Part shown: one piece after another, positions 8,514 to 17,014 of the stretch
Layout: the number at the start of each line of letters is the position of its first letter
Position numbering within the stretch: the first letter of the stretch is position 1
Origin: DYTO01 sp040757795
GTDB lineage: Archaea > Hadarchaeota > Hadarchaeia > Hadarchaeales > Hadarchaeaceae
DNA: 46,784 nt
Reading direction: 5' to 3'
Assembly (NCBI GenBank): GCA_040757795.1
Contig: JBFLWG010000001.1
Location: 1 to 46,784, forward strand
Made by a program: the position numbers and the translations under genes
The notes under the pieces: generated by a model
What the model was told of the DNA's origin: nothing
The model's input: only the letters and a program-made list of their open reading frames with translations
The model's database searches: none

Positions 8514-8541
8514 GCCGCCTGCTTCATCAAAAAGTGGTGGT

Positions 8542-9726
8542 ATGAAAGTAGTTCTGGCATACTCCGGAGGTCTGGACACGTCTGTGGTGGTCCACCTTCT
8601 TCAGGACAAGTGGCATGCTGATGTCGTGACCGTCTCCGTGGACGTCGGGCAGAACCAGAAGGAGCTTAAGGAAATTGGCGAAAAAGCAGAAAAGCTCGGC
8701 GTGATAAAGCATGTCCATATCGACGCGAAAAAGGAATTTGTTGAGAACTACCTGTTCCCCAGCATAAAGGCCAACGGAGTATACGAGGGCTACCCGCTCT
8801 CCACTGCCTTGGCCCGGTACCCTATTGCGGCCGCGACCGTCAAGGTGGCAAAGAAGGTGAAGGCCGATGCCGTGGCCCACGGATGCACTGGGAAGGGCAA
8901 CGACCAGTTCAGGTTCGACACGACGATCTCAACGCTCGCCCCGAACATGAAGATAATCGCGCCCGTCAGGGAGCTGAACCTTGACAGAAAGTGGGAGATT
9001 GATTACGCCAAAAAGCACGGGATTCCAGTCCCTGTGGACCTGAGCAGGCCGTACAGCATCGACGAGAACATGTGGGGGCGCTCGATAGAGGGCGGTGTGC
9101 TGGAGAACCCAGAGCAGGCCCCGCCCGAAGACATTTATGAATGGACAAAGTCGCCCGAAAGCGCGCCGGCGAAGCCAAGGGTTGTGAAGATAGACTTCAA
9201 GAACGGCTTGCCTGTGGGTCTGGACGGGGCGAAGATGGAAGGAATGAAGCTCATCAGCAGGATGAATCACCTGGCCGGGGAGCACGGGGTCGGCAGGATA
9301 GACATCATGGAAGACAGGGTGCTCGGGCTGAAAGCCAGGGAGAACTACGAGGCGCCCGCCGCAACCGTCATCCTCCAGGCCCACAAGGCCATCGAGCAGC
9401 TTGTTCTGACGAAGCAGGAGCTGGCATTCAAGGCTGTCGTCGACCAGATGTGGGCCGACCTGGCATACAGCGGGCTGTGGTTCGACCCGTTGAGGGAGGA
9501 CTTGGACGCGTTCGTAAACTCCACCCAGAAGAGGGTGACGGGGAAGGTCGGCATCGAGCTCAACCGAGGCTTTTCCCGCGTGGTCATGAGGGGCTCCCCA
9601 TTCACCCTTTACGACGAGGAGCTGGTGTCGTTCGAGAAGTTCGGGTTCGACCAGAGGGACGCCGCCGGGATGATAAAGTTCCACGCCCTGCAGGGGAAGA
9701 TCCTGCGGAAGAGGAAGGGTGCCTGA
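8542..9726 (+). CDS. argG: Argininosuccinate synthase
   Basis: Catalyses ATP-dependent condensation of citrulline and aspartate to argininosuccinate, the penultimate step of arginine synthesis, in the cytosol. The 394-residue protein has the usual length. The N-terminal PP-loop is AYSGGLDTSV (residues 5-14). AHGCTGKGNDQFRF is the conserved substrate-binding block, and DENMWGRSIEGG and LNRGFSRVVMRGSP are further family signatures. The frame is open well upstream, but that part overlaps the end of the CPBP-like gene in another frame; ATG 8542 starts the conserved MKVVLAYSGG and has a GTGGTGG site. The argH start overlaps the argG stop by one base (TGATG), so argG, argH and argC form one operon. 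Confidence 0.97.
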   Translation: MKVVLAYSGGLDTSVVVHLLQDKWHADVVTVSVDVGQNQKELKEIGEKAEKLGVIKHVHIDAKKEFVENYLFPSIKANGVYEGYPLSTALARYPIAAATVKVAKKVKADAVAHGCTGKGNDQFRFDTTISTLAPNMKIIAPVRELNLDRKWEIDYAKKHGIPVPVDLSRPYSIDENMWGRSIEGGVLENPEQAPPEDIYEWTKSPESAPAKPRVVKIDFKNGLPVGLDGAKMEGMKLISRMNHLAGEHGVGRIDIMEDRVLGLKARENYEAPAATVILQAHKAIEQLVLTKQELAFKAVVDQMWADLAYSGLWFDPLREDLDAFVNSTQKRVTGKVGIELNRGFSRVVMRGSPFTLYDEELVSFEKFGFDQRDAAGMIKFHALQGKILRKRKGA

Positions 9727-11207
9727 TGCTCCGCCGAGGGAGGTTCGGGGGAGGGAAGGATCCCCTAGCTGAAGAATACACCTCCTCGATGAAGGCTGAC
9801 CCGCGTATTTTCCACCAGGTTGTACAGGTCAACATGGCCCACGTGATGATGCTGGCCGAGAGGGGGATAATCCCGGCCAAGGACGCTTCGGCGATCCTGA
9901 AGGCTCTTCTCGAGCTCCACGGAAAGAAGATGCATGAGCTGGAGCTGAAGCCTGAGCTTGAGGACATCCACATGGTGGTGGAGAAGTTCGTTAGCGACGC
10001 CGCCGGGGAGGAGGCCGGGGGCAGGATGCACACTGCCAAAAGCAGGAACGACCAGGTCTCGACCGCAATCAGGATGGCACTGAGGATGGAGCTGGTTGAA
10101 GTGGAGGAGCAAGCCCTGGGGCTGGTGAAGGTTCTGATGCAGCTGGCCGACAAGAACATCAACACCATCATGCCTGGCTACACGCACACCCAGATTGCCC
10201 AGCCGACCACTTTCGCCCACTGGCTGGCCGCACACGCGTTCGCTTTTCTCAGGGACGCTGGCAGGCTTGAAAGGGCGTACGAGTCGGCGAACTCATGCCC
10301 TCTGGGGGCCTGCGCCTTCGCCGGCACCAGCTTCCCGACAGACAGGGTGAGGGTCTCCAACATGCTCGGGTTCAGGCGGGCGATGGAAAACACTATGGAC
10401 TCTGTCGGGTCGCGCGACTTTACCCTCGAAGCCATGGGCGCTCTGGCAATCGCCGCAACAAACCTTAGCAGGCTGGCGGCCGAGCTGATCCTATGGAGCA
10501 CCCCCGAGTTCAACCTGATCTCGATGCCGGACGAGTTCTCGGCAACCAGCAGCATCATGCCACAGAAGAAGAACGCGGAGGTGGCGGAGATAGCCAGGGC
10601 GAAGGCAGGTGCGGCAATGGGGAACCTCGCGGCCGGGCTCGCTTTGATGAAGGCTCTGCCCCATGCCTACAACTTGGACTTCCAGGAGCTCACGCCCCTT
10701 CTCTGGAGCTCTGTGGACGGGGTGAAGGAGACCTTTGCCGTGATGGCAAAGCTTATGGAGAAGGTCGCGCCGAACAAGGAAATCATGAGGAGGAGGGCCG
10801 AGGAGGGATTTTCAACCGCGACAGAGCTTGCAGACCTTCTCGTGAAGGGGGCGGGGCTGCCGTTCAGGAGCGCCCACGCGGTTGTCGGGAAGCTTGTGGC
10901 GGACGCGATTGAAGCAGGAAAAGGCATCGGGGATATCGGGGTTGAGGAACTCAAAGCCGCGTCGAAAGAGGTTTTGGAGAAAGAAATCAAGCTGGAGCCC
11001 TCGGAGCTCAAGGCGGCGCTAGACCCGGCGGAGTGCGTCAGGGCGAGGACTCTGCCGGGCGGTCCGGCGCCGAAGGCCATGCAGGCGCAGGTGGGGGAGA
11101 TCAGGAGCCAGCTCAAGTATCTGGAGAAGACCATCAGCGCCAGGAGGAAGGCGCTGCAGAAAGTCGAGACGAAGCTTCTGAAGGAAGCCAGGGGGAAGGC
11201 AAAGTGA
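9726..11207 (+). CDS. argH: Argininosuccinate lyase
   Basis: Cleaves argininosuccinate to arginine and fumarate, the last step of the pathway. The 493-residue protein belongs to the fumarase/aspartase superfamily. It shows HTAKSRNDQ (102-110), GYTHTQIAQP (151-160) and the catalytic signature loop SSIMPQKKN (275-283), where the first Ser is the expected catalytic residue. The residue before the signature is Thr rather than the common Gly. The protein is about 30 residues longer than typical; the tail (about 440-493) is charged, helical and coiled-coil-like (LKYLEKTISARRKALQKVET). Start ATG 9726 overlaps the argG stop by one base, and the stop overlaps the argC GTG start by four bases, indicating translational coupling. 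Confidence 0.96.
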   Translation: MLRRGRFGGGKDPLAEEYTSSMKADPRIFHQVVQVNMAHVMMLAERGIIPAKDASAILKALLELHGKKMHELELKPELEDIHMVVEKFVSDAAGEEAGGRMHTAKSRNDQVSTAIRMALRMELVEVEEQALGLVKVLMQLADKNINTIMPGYTHTQIAQPTTFAHWLAAHAFAFLRDAGRLERAYESANSCPLGACAFAGTSFPTDRVRVSNMLGFRRAMENTMDSVGSRDFTLEAMGALAIAATNLSRLAAELILWSTPEFNLISMPDEFSATSSIMPQKKNAEVAEIARAKAGAAMGNLAAGLALMKALPHAYNLDFQELTPLLWSSVDGVKETFAVMAKLMEKVAPNKEIMRRRAEEGFSTATELADLLVKGAGLPFRSAHAVVGKLVADAIEAGKGIGDIGVEELKAASKEVLEKEIKLEPSELKAALDPAECVRARTLPGGPAPKAMQAQVGEIRSQLKYLEKTISARRKALQKVETKLLKEARGKAK

Positions 11208-12229
11208 TAAAAGTCTCTATCATCGGGGCCTCCGGCTACACAGGAGGCGAGCTCCTCCGGCTGCTGTCGACCCACCCTGAAGCAGAGGTGGAAGGAGTCT
11301 ACGGCTTCAGCAGCATAGGAAAATCATTGCTGGACGTTCACCCACACCTCCGAGGAATTTATGACTTAGCGATCGCCGAGCCAGACTTTGGCAAGATAGG
11401 GAAGCAGGCCGACCTTGTCTTCGTGGCCGCGCCGCACGGGGTGGCCATGAAGTTCGTGCCGAAGCTGCTCGAGGGCGGGGCCAGGGTGGTCGACCTCGGC
11501 GCCGACTACCGGCTTGAGGATGTCAAGGTGTTCGAGAAGTACTACACAAAGCATGAGAGCCCCGGCGTGAAGGGAGTCTATGGGCTGCCAGAGCTGCACC
11601 GCGATGAGATAAAGAAGGCCAAGCTGGTCGCGAACCCGGGCTGCTTCCCGGTGGCCGCCATCCTAAGCCTGGCGCCTCTCGTCAAGGGGGGGCTGGTGGA
11701 CCTGGACCACATCGTCATAGACTCAAAGACCGGGACATCTGGCGCGGGGGGGACGCCGAGCGAGAGGACACACCACCCGGTGGCCGGGTCGAACGTCCAG
11801 GCCTACGCCGCGACCACGCACAGGCACACACCTGAGATAAATCAGGAACTGGGGAAGCTGGCTGGCAGAAGTATCACGGCCCATTTCACGCCCCACCTCA
11901 TCCCGATTGTCAGGGGGATTCTCTCGACGGCGCACGTTTTCATGAGGAAGGAGATGGATTTGAAGTCGCTGCTGGGGATTTACAGGGAATTCTACTCGGG
12001 GGAGCCTTTCGTGAGGGTGGTGGATGGGCTGCCCCAGATAAACTTCGTGGTGGGCTCGAACTACTGCGACGTGGGGCTGGAGCTCGCGGCCCAGGGCGGC
12101 AGGCTGGTGGCGGTCGCGGCAATAGACAACCTTGTGAAGGGAGCGGCCGGGCAGGCGGTCCAGAATATGAATGTGATGTTCGGGTTTGATGAGCGGGCCG
12201 GGCTCGGGGGTCCGCCGCTCAGGCCCTGA
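11204..12229 (+). CDS. argC: N-acetyl-gamma-glutamyl-phosphate reductase
   Basis: Reduces N-acetylglutamyl phosphate to the semialdehyde with NADPH, third step of the acetyl cycle. The 341-residue protein has the Rossmann motif GASGYTGGELLRLL (8-21) and the catalytic cysteine in NPGCFPVA (C147). The later blocks SGAGGTPSE and HRHTPEINQEL are also typical. The start is GTG 11204 inside the argH stop (GTGA overlap). A LysW-dependent paralogue (LysY type) would be the alternative, but argJ, argB and argD nearby and the absence of lysW/lysX favour ArgC. The gene ends seven bases before the convergent rhomboid gene. Confidence 0.94.
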   Translation: MIKVSIIGASGYTGGELLRLLSTHPEAEVEGVYGFSSIGKSLLDVHPHLRGIYDLAIAEPDFGKIGKQADLVFVAAPHGVAMKFVPKLLEGGARVVDLGADYRLEDVKVFEKYYTKHESPGVKGVYGLPELHRDEIKKAKLVANPGCFPVAAILSLAPLVKGGLVDLDHIVIDSKTGTSGAGGTPSERTHHPVAGSNVQAYAATTHRHTPEINQELGKLAGRSITAHFTPHLIPIVRGILSTAHVFMRKEMDLKSLLGIYREFYSGEPFVRVVDGLPQINFVVGSNYCDVGLELAAQGGRLVAVAAIDNLVKGAAGQAVQNMNVMFGFDERAGLGGPPLRP

Positions 12230-12235
12230 CCGTGC

Positions 12236-13087
12236 TTATTCAGCCTCGGCCTTCCTCCTGAACAACCTATCCAAAAACTCTTTCAGACGCTGCTTGATGG
12301 TCCTTTCGCTTTCGGCCTCCGCCATGAGCTCGATTTCTTCTTTCGCTGGCTTCAGGAAGGAGATGAAAACCATCCCGGCCAGGAACCCCGTGATGTGGAC
12401 CCAGTAGCCGACGCCCTTGAGGACGACCACGCCCTGGGCGACCTCCATCCCCTCGAACCCCTTCAGCAGCTGGTAGGAAAGGTAGGCGAGGGAAAACGGC
12501 CAGATGGGCACCGGGATGAGGAAGAGGATGAAAAACACCACGAGGTATGTCGAGACTATTGTGGAGAGGGCCGCCCAGCCCGGCAGGAAGAGCGCGATTA
12601 GTGGCCAAATCAGGATTATCAGGTAGCCGAGGGGGCCCGTCTGCCAGGGGTAAGCCAAGTAGGCCGCGCCGATTATCCCTGAGATTGCGGCGGAGGCCCC
12701 GACCATCGGGACGTCGTAACCCGGGCTTATGGCGGTGGTGAGCAGCAGTGCCGTCACGTGGGTCGCGAAGTAAAGCAGGAGAAACCTGCCGAATCCTATT
12801 TTTCTCTCCAGGATGAAGCCGAACACCAGCAGCGATATCATGTTCCCGAGTAGATGGACCAAGTTCACGTGGATGAAGGCGGACGCCAGCACGGACGGGA
12901 TGGCCTCGCCGCGGGCCAGCGCCGCCGGCCTGAAGCCGTAGTCCTGGGCGGCCTGCGAGAGGAGCCCTCCGCCCTGGAGCAGCAGGAAGACTATCACGTT
13001 CGCCGCAGTTAGGATCAGGGTCGCCATGGGGATGGATCTGACCACCCGCAGTATCGACGTCAGCTGATGCTTAAGCCTGGCCTTCAT
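12236..13087 (-). CDS. Rhomboid family intramembrane serine protease
   Basis: A 283-residue polytopic protein with all rhomboid landmarks: oxyanion-side HLLGNM (N82), catalytic serine in GASAAISG (S132) and catalytic histidine in WVHITGFLAG (H231). There are about six transmembrane helices and a charged cytoplasmic C-terminal tail of about 45 residues (KEEIELMAEAESERTIKQR). Rhomboids cut single-pass membrane proteins within or next to the transmembrane helix. ATG 13087 is preferred over the TTG at 13111, because a TATA-like stretch (cgttaattg on the minus strand, near 13110-13120) lies about 26 bases upstream, giving a leaderless start. It is the last gene of a minus-strand block with two further rhomboid-like genes. 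Confidence 0.92.
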   Translation of the reverse strand: MKARLKHQLTSILRVVRSIPMATLILTAANVIVFLLLQGGGLLSQAAQDYGFRPAALARGEAIPSVLASAFIHVNLVHLLGNMISLLVFGFILERKIGFGRFLLLYFATHVTALLLTTAISPGYDVPMVGASAAISGIIGAAYLAYPWQTGPLGYLIILIWPLIALFLPGWAALSTIVSTYLVVFFILFLIPVPIWPFSLAYLSYQLLKGFEGMEVAQGVVVLKGVGYWVHITGFLAGMVFISFLKPAKEEIELMAEAESERTIKQRLKEFLDRLFRRKAEAE

Positions 13088-13146
13088 CAAAACTACTTTG
13101 GGCCTCTGCAATTAACGGTTGCTTACGAGACTTTCGCGCCGGCCGC

Positions 13147-13816
13147 TCAGGTGAACCTGAAGCTCTGGACCATATTTTCAAACTCCATCTCAAGATTGCG
13201 GAAATCTCCCATTTTGTACACCTGGGTGGGGGCATATTGCGGATTTACGGAAGGATCCAAGTAAGGTGCCGTGAAAACCAAAGCGTGAAAGTACCCTCCT
13301 TTCGATGCAACTTTCGCCTTGACATTTCCAACGATGTAATCTGGATAAGGTTTAAAGCAAATGTTTGCGGCGGACTCCAAGGCGTTTTCTCCTCCAAGCT
13401 GGCCCAACTGCGTGGAAATGTCTCCCAAAGTGAAATGTGTGGCAGAATACACTTCCAATGTGGCGTTCTCTACTTGTAAAGCAAAACTCTCAGGCGACGC
13501 GTTTTCTTCTGCTCTTTGTGTAATCACAAACAAGTAACCTCCGTAGACGCTGTTTGGGTAATCTTTCTCAAACACCGTGAACAACGTTGAGCCGGGATAG
13601 TCCCTTTCATAACTTCCAGCCCTCCGCCACATCGAACGTGAAACCCCAAGTTGGTTTGGAGTAAACACTTGAAGCTGCTGAAATCTGCCGTACCGCCGGG
13701 ATTGTTAGAACCAGAACCACCACGATTATTCCTATGATTAACGCGAGCACAAGATACGGCTTGATATTGCGCTGCTTTAGGTCATAATATTCTGTGGAGA
13801 GAAGGTACTGATTCAC
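13147..13816 (-). pseudogene. Membrane-anchored extracellular protein gene split by a frameshift
   Basis: Two overlapping frames read as one protein. The first (GTG 13816 behind GGAG; MNQYLLSTEYYDLKQ) has a cytoplasmic head and one transmembrane helix (LVLALIIGIIVVVLVLTIPAV). It then reads KPTWGFTFDVAEGWKL and stops at TGA near 13607. The second continues SYERDYPGSTLFTVFEKDYP and runs about 150 residues to the stop at 13147. The junction lies in GGCTGGAAGTTATGA (minus strand); removing one A restores a continuous frame. The layout (TM anchor plus 'WGFTFDVAEGW' domain) resembles PsbP/lipoprotein-like extracellular domains, but I do not recognise the family firmly. A sequencing error, a true mutation or programmed shifting are all possible. 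As a single-pass protein among rhomboids it could be a substrate; this is inference. Confidence 0.65.
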
Positions 13817-13863
13817 GGATACTCCAAACAATGTTTTGAAAACCGTGTAATTAGCTTAACTGA

Positions 13864-14538
13864 TTAATGGGGTGTTGGACCACTCTCCGCCGCCTTTTCC
13901 GGCCCCTTCGGCCTCAGCAGCAGATAAGCGGGAATTCCAACCAGCCCCAAAAGGCTGGCCAAGACCCCGCCCGCCAGAGCCTGAACGCTCATCCAGTAAA
14001 GCCCTATGCCGAGCTGGAGTACTATCCATGTGACGAGAAACGGGAGCAGCGGCACTTCCGTGTCTGGAGACAAAACAAATGTGACGACGGGCGGAGCAAA
14101 TGACACGGTCAGGTAAGTGACGACTGTTCCAAACGTTGCCACTGACCCAAAAAATGCAAAATATGCCATCGAGGGGAAGACCAGCAGAAGCGCGGGGAGC
14201 AGCGAAATCCCATCACTTTTGCAGGCGAGAAGGCAAGCCCAGGCAACACCTGACACTGCAGCGAGCGCCCCGAACGCAAGATAAGGCGCGCCCGGGATTA
14301 ACACTAGCGCAATTGCAGAAGCGGTCAGGCCCGAGATGATGTAGACTGCGAAAGACTTCACCGGGCCGACCTTCCGCTCGAGAAGCGCCGCTAGGACGAA
14401 AAGGTAAAGTGTGCTGAGCCCTTGCACCACAACCTCAAGAGTGCCGGGAAGTGGAAACATGACGACGATTATTAAGTTGGCTATTGCAAGCCCCAGAGCG
14501 GCGATTGGGAACCCCTTTATTCTGTTCAAGTCGACCAC
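13864..14538 (-). CDS. Catalytically dead rhomboid paralogue (pseudo-rhomboid)
   Basis: About 224 residues with six hydrophobic helices. It aligns by eye with the adjacent rhomboid at 14600-15349: both share LLERK(I/V)GPVK, the helix after the active-site loop, and the C-terminal LLLRPKGP. The catalytic motif GASAAISG has become GALAAVSG, so Ser is Leu. The HxxxxHLxGNM segment is absent (QGLSTLYLFVLAALL). The catalytic His region WAHLSG has become LASLLG. Both dyad residues are lost, as in iRhom-type pseudoproteases. The start is uncertain: the frame extends to a TTG at 14610, but GTG 14538 lies about 25 bases after a TATA-like ctaaatac, so I use it. It is probably a tandem duplicate with a binding or regulatory role. 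Confidence 0.75.
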   Translation of the reverse strand: MVDLNRIKGFPIAALGLAIANLIIVVMFPLPGTLEVVVQGLSTLYLFVLAALLERKVGPVKSFAVYIISGLTASAIALVLIPGAPYLAFGALAAVSGVAWACLLACKSDGISLLPALLLVFPSMAYFAFFGSVATFGTVVTYLTVSFAPPVVTFVLSPDTEVPLLPFLVTWIVLQLGIGLYWMSVQALAGGVLASLLGLVGIPAYLLLRPKGPEKAAESGPTPH

Positions 14539-14599
14539 AACTAAACTTTTGGTAAGTGTATTTAGCTTTCTCTGAAGAGAACTTGTAACCCCCGAGCAA

Positions 14600-15349
14600 T
14601 TAACTTCCAATCACCGGGATTTTGGCTTCCGCCTCCGGCACCTTTTTCGGACCCTTTGGCCTCAGCAGCAAGTACAGCAAGACGCCTGCTAGGAGTCCTG
14701 AAAGGTGCGCCCAGATTCCGCCCGCAAGGTATCCCAAGTTTGTGTAAAAGAGCCCCGCCCCCAGCTGGAACACCATCCATGTTATGAGGAAGGGAAGGAG
14801 AATCACTGTGGTGAAGGGGGCCATCACAAAGGTAAGAAGCGGTATTGCTGTGGAAAAGAAGAGGTAAATACCAATAGTCGCTGCTGTCGCTGGAAATGCA
14901 GCCGAAACCATCCACGTCAGACCCGGTAAGACCATCATTAGGGCGAACCCTAACGGGATTCTGTCGAACAGGCTGGAAAAAAAGCACGCTCCAGCGACGC
15001 CTGATATGGCGGCCGACGCCCCGTACATTACAACATTGGATCCCCACGCTAGGGAAAGGACGAACGCCACGGCGGCGATGTGTGACACAAAGTAGATGAT
15101 AAGAAATTTTACCGGACCTATTTTTCGCTCGAGAAGGTAACCCATTACAAAAAGAGCCAACATGTTGCCCGAAAGATGCCAAAAGTCGGCGTGCATGAAA
15201 AAGGAGGTCAGCAAAGTGTGCAGGTTTTGGCCCCGGGCAACATCGTATGGAGTGAGCCCATAATCATTAATCGCCTGGTCAAGAGGCCCGGCTACACTAA
15301 ATGCTGTAAAAATCAAAACGTTAACGCCAATCAATGCCAGTGTCGCCAC
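14600..15349 (-). CDS. Rhomboid family intramembrane serine protease
   Basis: A 249-residue polytopic membrane protein with an intact catalytic dyad: serine in YGASAAISG (S112), histidine in IWAHLSGLLAG (H215), and HLSGNM (N62) for the oxyanion hole. The tail ends LLLRPKGPKKVPEAEAK. The start is GTG 15349 (MATLALIGVN) behind GTGAC, three bases after the stop of the small membrane protein gene at 15353, so these two are probably co-transcribed. The dead paralogue follows downstream. Substrates are unknown. Confidence 0.92.
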   Translation of the reverse strand: MATLALIGVNVLIFTAFSVAGPLDQAINDYGLTPYDVARGQNLHTLLTSFFMHADFWHLSGNMLALFVMGYLLERKIGPVKFLIIYFVSHIAAVAFVLSLAWGSNVVMYGASAAISGVAGACFFSSLFDRIPLGFALMMVLPGLTWMVSAAFPATAATIGIYLFFSTAIPLLTFVMAPFTTVILLPFLITWMVFQLGAGLFYTNLGYLAGGIWAHLSGLLAGVLLYLLLRPKGPKKVPEAEAKIPVIGS

Positions 15350-15352
15350 CGG

Positions 15353-15604
15353 TCACGGCCCTGGGTATTCCCGCTTCAGTAGAACAGCTCCAACGGCAAA
15401 TGAAGCTAGAATGATGAACAGGTCGATATAGGTGGCAAGCTCTTCGATATTCGGCCCTTGCAATAAAAAGAAGCTCCACAAAATTCCGGCAATCATCAAT
15501 GATGCCACAATTGCTATGATTATTTCTGTTAAAGGCAACTTCTGCTTTTTTTGTTTCGTTGTTTGTTTGGTTAATCCACCGCAAAATGGAAAATTCTGAA
15601 GCAT
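15353..15604 (-). CDS. Small two-helix membrane protein heading the rhomboid block
   Basis: An 83-residue protein with a short basic head (KQTTKQKKQK) and two transmembrane segments (IIIAIVASLMIAGILWSFFLL and IDLFIILASFAVGAVLL). No family recognised. The start is ATG 15604. A TATA-like gaattataatac on the minus strand (15635-15646) lies about 35 bases upstream and probably drives this gene and the rhomboid after it. Its position, three bases before a rhomboid start, suggests a functional link such as a partner or substrate, but this is inference only. Confidence 0.6.
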   Translation of the reverse strand: MLQNFPFCGGLTKQTTKQKKQKLPLTEIIIAIVASLMIAGILWSFFLLQGPNIEELATYIDLFIILASFAVGAVLLKREYPGP

Positions 15605-15695
15605 TTACTCACAATTATCCTGTCTCTTGGCGAGTATTATAATTCCCCTCAAAAACAACATTTAAGAAAGCTGCGCCCATTTGGAATTTGAGCAG

Positions 15696-16928
15696 ATGAT
15701 AACCGTCCTGGAAGGTGGAATAACTGAAGTCCCCGGGTTCAAGGCCGCCGGAGTCAGAGCTGGCATAAAGAAGCGCGGCCTAGACATCATGCTTCTGGTC
15801 TCCGAAGACGGCCCCGTCACGGCCGCGGGAGCATTCACCACCAACCGTGTTCAGGGCGCCCCTGTCACCGTCACCAAAGAGCACCTGAAGAAGGGAAAGC
15901 TCGGGGCGATAGTGGCCAACTCCGGGATATCCAACGCATACACAGGAAAGAGGGGCCTCAGGGATGCCTACAGGATGGCGCAGGTCGCCGCTCGGCTACT
16001 CAAGATTAGGGCCGCAAACGTCGGCGTCGCCTCGACCGGCCTGATCGGCGCCTACATGCCGATGAAAAGGGTGGAGGCGGGAATCAAGGCGGCGGCAAAC
16101 GAGCTTTCAAACTCGCGGGAGGCCAGCCTCAACGCCGTGAAGGCGATAATGACGACCGATACAATTCCAAAAGAAGTAGCGCTCCGGGTGGACCTTGATG
16201 ACGGAACCACCGCGACAATTGCTGGTATAGCGAAAGGCGCCGGCATGATTTCCCCAAAAATGAAGACTGCGACAATGCTAGCCTTTGTTGTAACAGACGT
16301 CTCGATAACCTCCGACGCCATGAAGGCTATGCTGCAGAGGGCGATCGACAAGAGCTTCAACATGGTCAACATCGACAACGACACGAGCACGAGCGATATG
16401 GTGTTGGTGATAGCCAACGGGCGGGCGAAGAACCGCCGCATAACACTAGACCGCATGGACAGGCAGTTCCAGGCCGGCTTCGAACACGCCCTCACCGAAC
16501 TTGCCTGGATGATAGCCGGCGACGGGGAGGGGGCAACGCGCCTGATTGAGGTGCAGGTCTCTGGGGCCCGCAACGTCGGGGAGGCTAGGATGGCAGCGAG
16601 GGCTGTGGCAGGCTCAAACCTCGTCAAGTCCGCGGTGTTCGGCAAGGACCCCAACTGGGGAAGGGTGGTGGCGGCCCTCGGCTACTCAGGGGCAGTCTTC
16701 GACTCCAAGGACCTCAGCCTGGAGCTTGAGGGCGAGCGGGGTAGCGTGGAGCTGGTGCACAGGGGGAAGCCGGCCCCGAAGAGGGCGCTGGCGAGGGGCA
16801 GAGACATCATGAAGAGCAAGGAGATAGAAATCATAGTCAATCTGGGCGCCGGGAAGGCCTCGGCCACCGCCTGGGGCTGCGACCTTACCTATGACTATGT
16901 CAGGATAAATTCCCGTTATACTACGTAG
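15696..16928 (+). CDS. argJ: Bifunctional glutamate N-acetyltransferase/ornithine acetyltransferase
   Basis: Transfers the acetyl group from N-acetylornithine to glutamate, closing the acetyl cycle of arginine synthesis; some members also use acetyl-CoA. The 410-residue proenzyme has the autocleavage site KTATML: cleavage before T193 makes the alpha and beta chains and the N-terminal Thr nucleophile. NSGISNAYTG corresponds to the usual NSGNANACTG block, and DPNWGR and GCDLTYDYVRINSRYTT are the expected C-terminal motifs. ATG 15696 is preferred to TTG 15681 because a TATA-like catttaag lies about 30 bases upstream. The last codons are duplicated 1.2 kb downstream, beyond the fic gene, so this 3' end may have been supplied by an insertion. 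Confidence 0.95.
   Translation: MITVLEGGITEVPGFKAAGVRAGIKKRGLDIMLLVSEDGPVTAAGAFTTNRVQGAPVTVTKEHLKKGKLGAIVANSGISNAYTGKRGLRDAYRMAQVAARLLKIRAANVGVASTGLIGAYMPMKRVEAGIKAAANELSNSREASLNAVKAIMTTDTIPKEVALRVDLDDGTTATIAGIAKGAGMISPKMKTATMLAFVVTDVSITSDAMKAMLQRAIDKSFNMVNIDNDTSTSDMVLVIANGRAKNRRITLDRMDRQFQAGFEHALTELAWMIAGDGEGATRLIEVQVSGARNVGEARMAARAVAGSNLVKSAVFGKDPNWGRVVAALGYSGAVFDSKDLSLELEGERGSVELVHRGKPAPKRALARGRDIMKSKEIEIIVNLGAGKASATAWGCDLTYDYVRINSRYTT
16898..16913 (+). repeat. Direct repeat, copy 1, at the argJ 3' end
   Basis: The 16 bases tgtcaggataaattcc occur here within the argJ C-terminal codons and again, identical, at 18120-18135. Both copies are followed by codons for S-(R/K)-Y-T-T-stop, and then by TGTCA a base or so after the stop. 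They bracket the fic gene like the attachment-site duplication left by integration into a gene end. Confidence 0.8.
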
Positions 16929-17014
16929 TTGTCACCCCAAACCCTTGTGCTGGCGAAATCTAGCAAACTATCATATGGTTGAATTAACGGGCACCGCAAT
17001 ATGGCATGAAAAGG

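Noticed and set aside
7945..8541. Upstream in-frame extension of argG
   Set aside because: It covers the C-terminal membrane part of the CPBP-like gene in a different frame, and ArgG has its natural start, SD site and TATA box at 8542.
8929..9684. Long open frame antisense to argG
   Set aside because: Shadow of argG with no recognisable motif and skewed composition.
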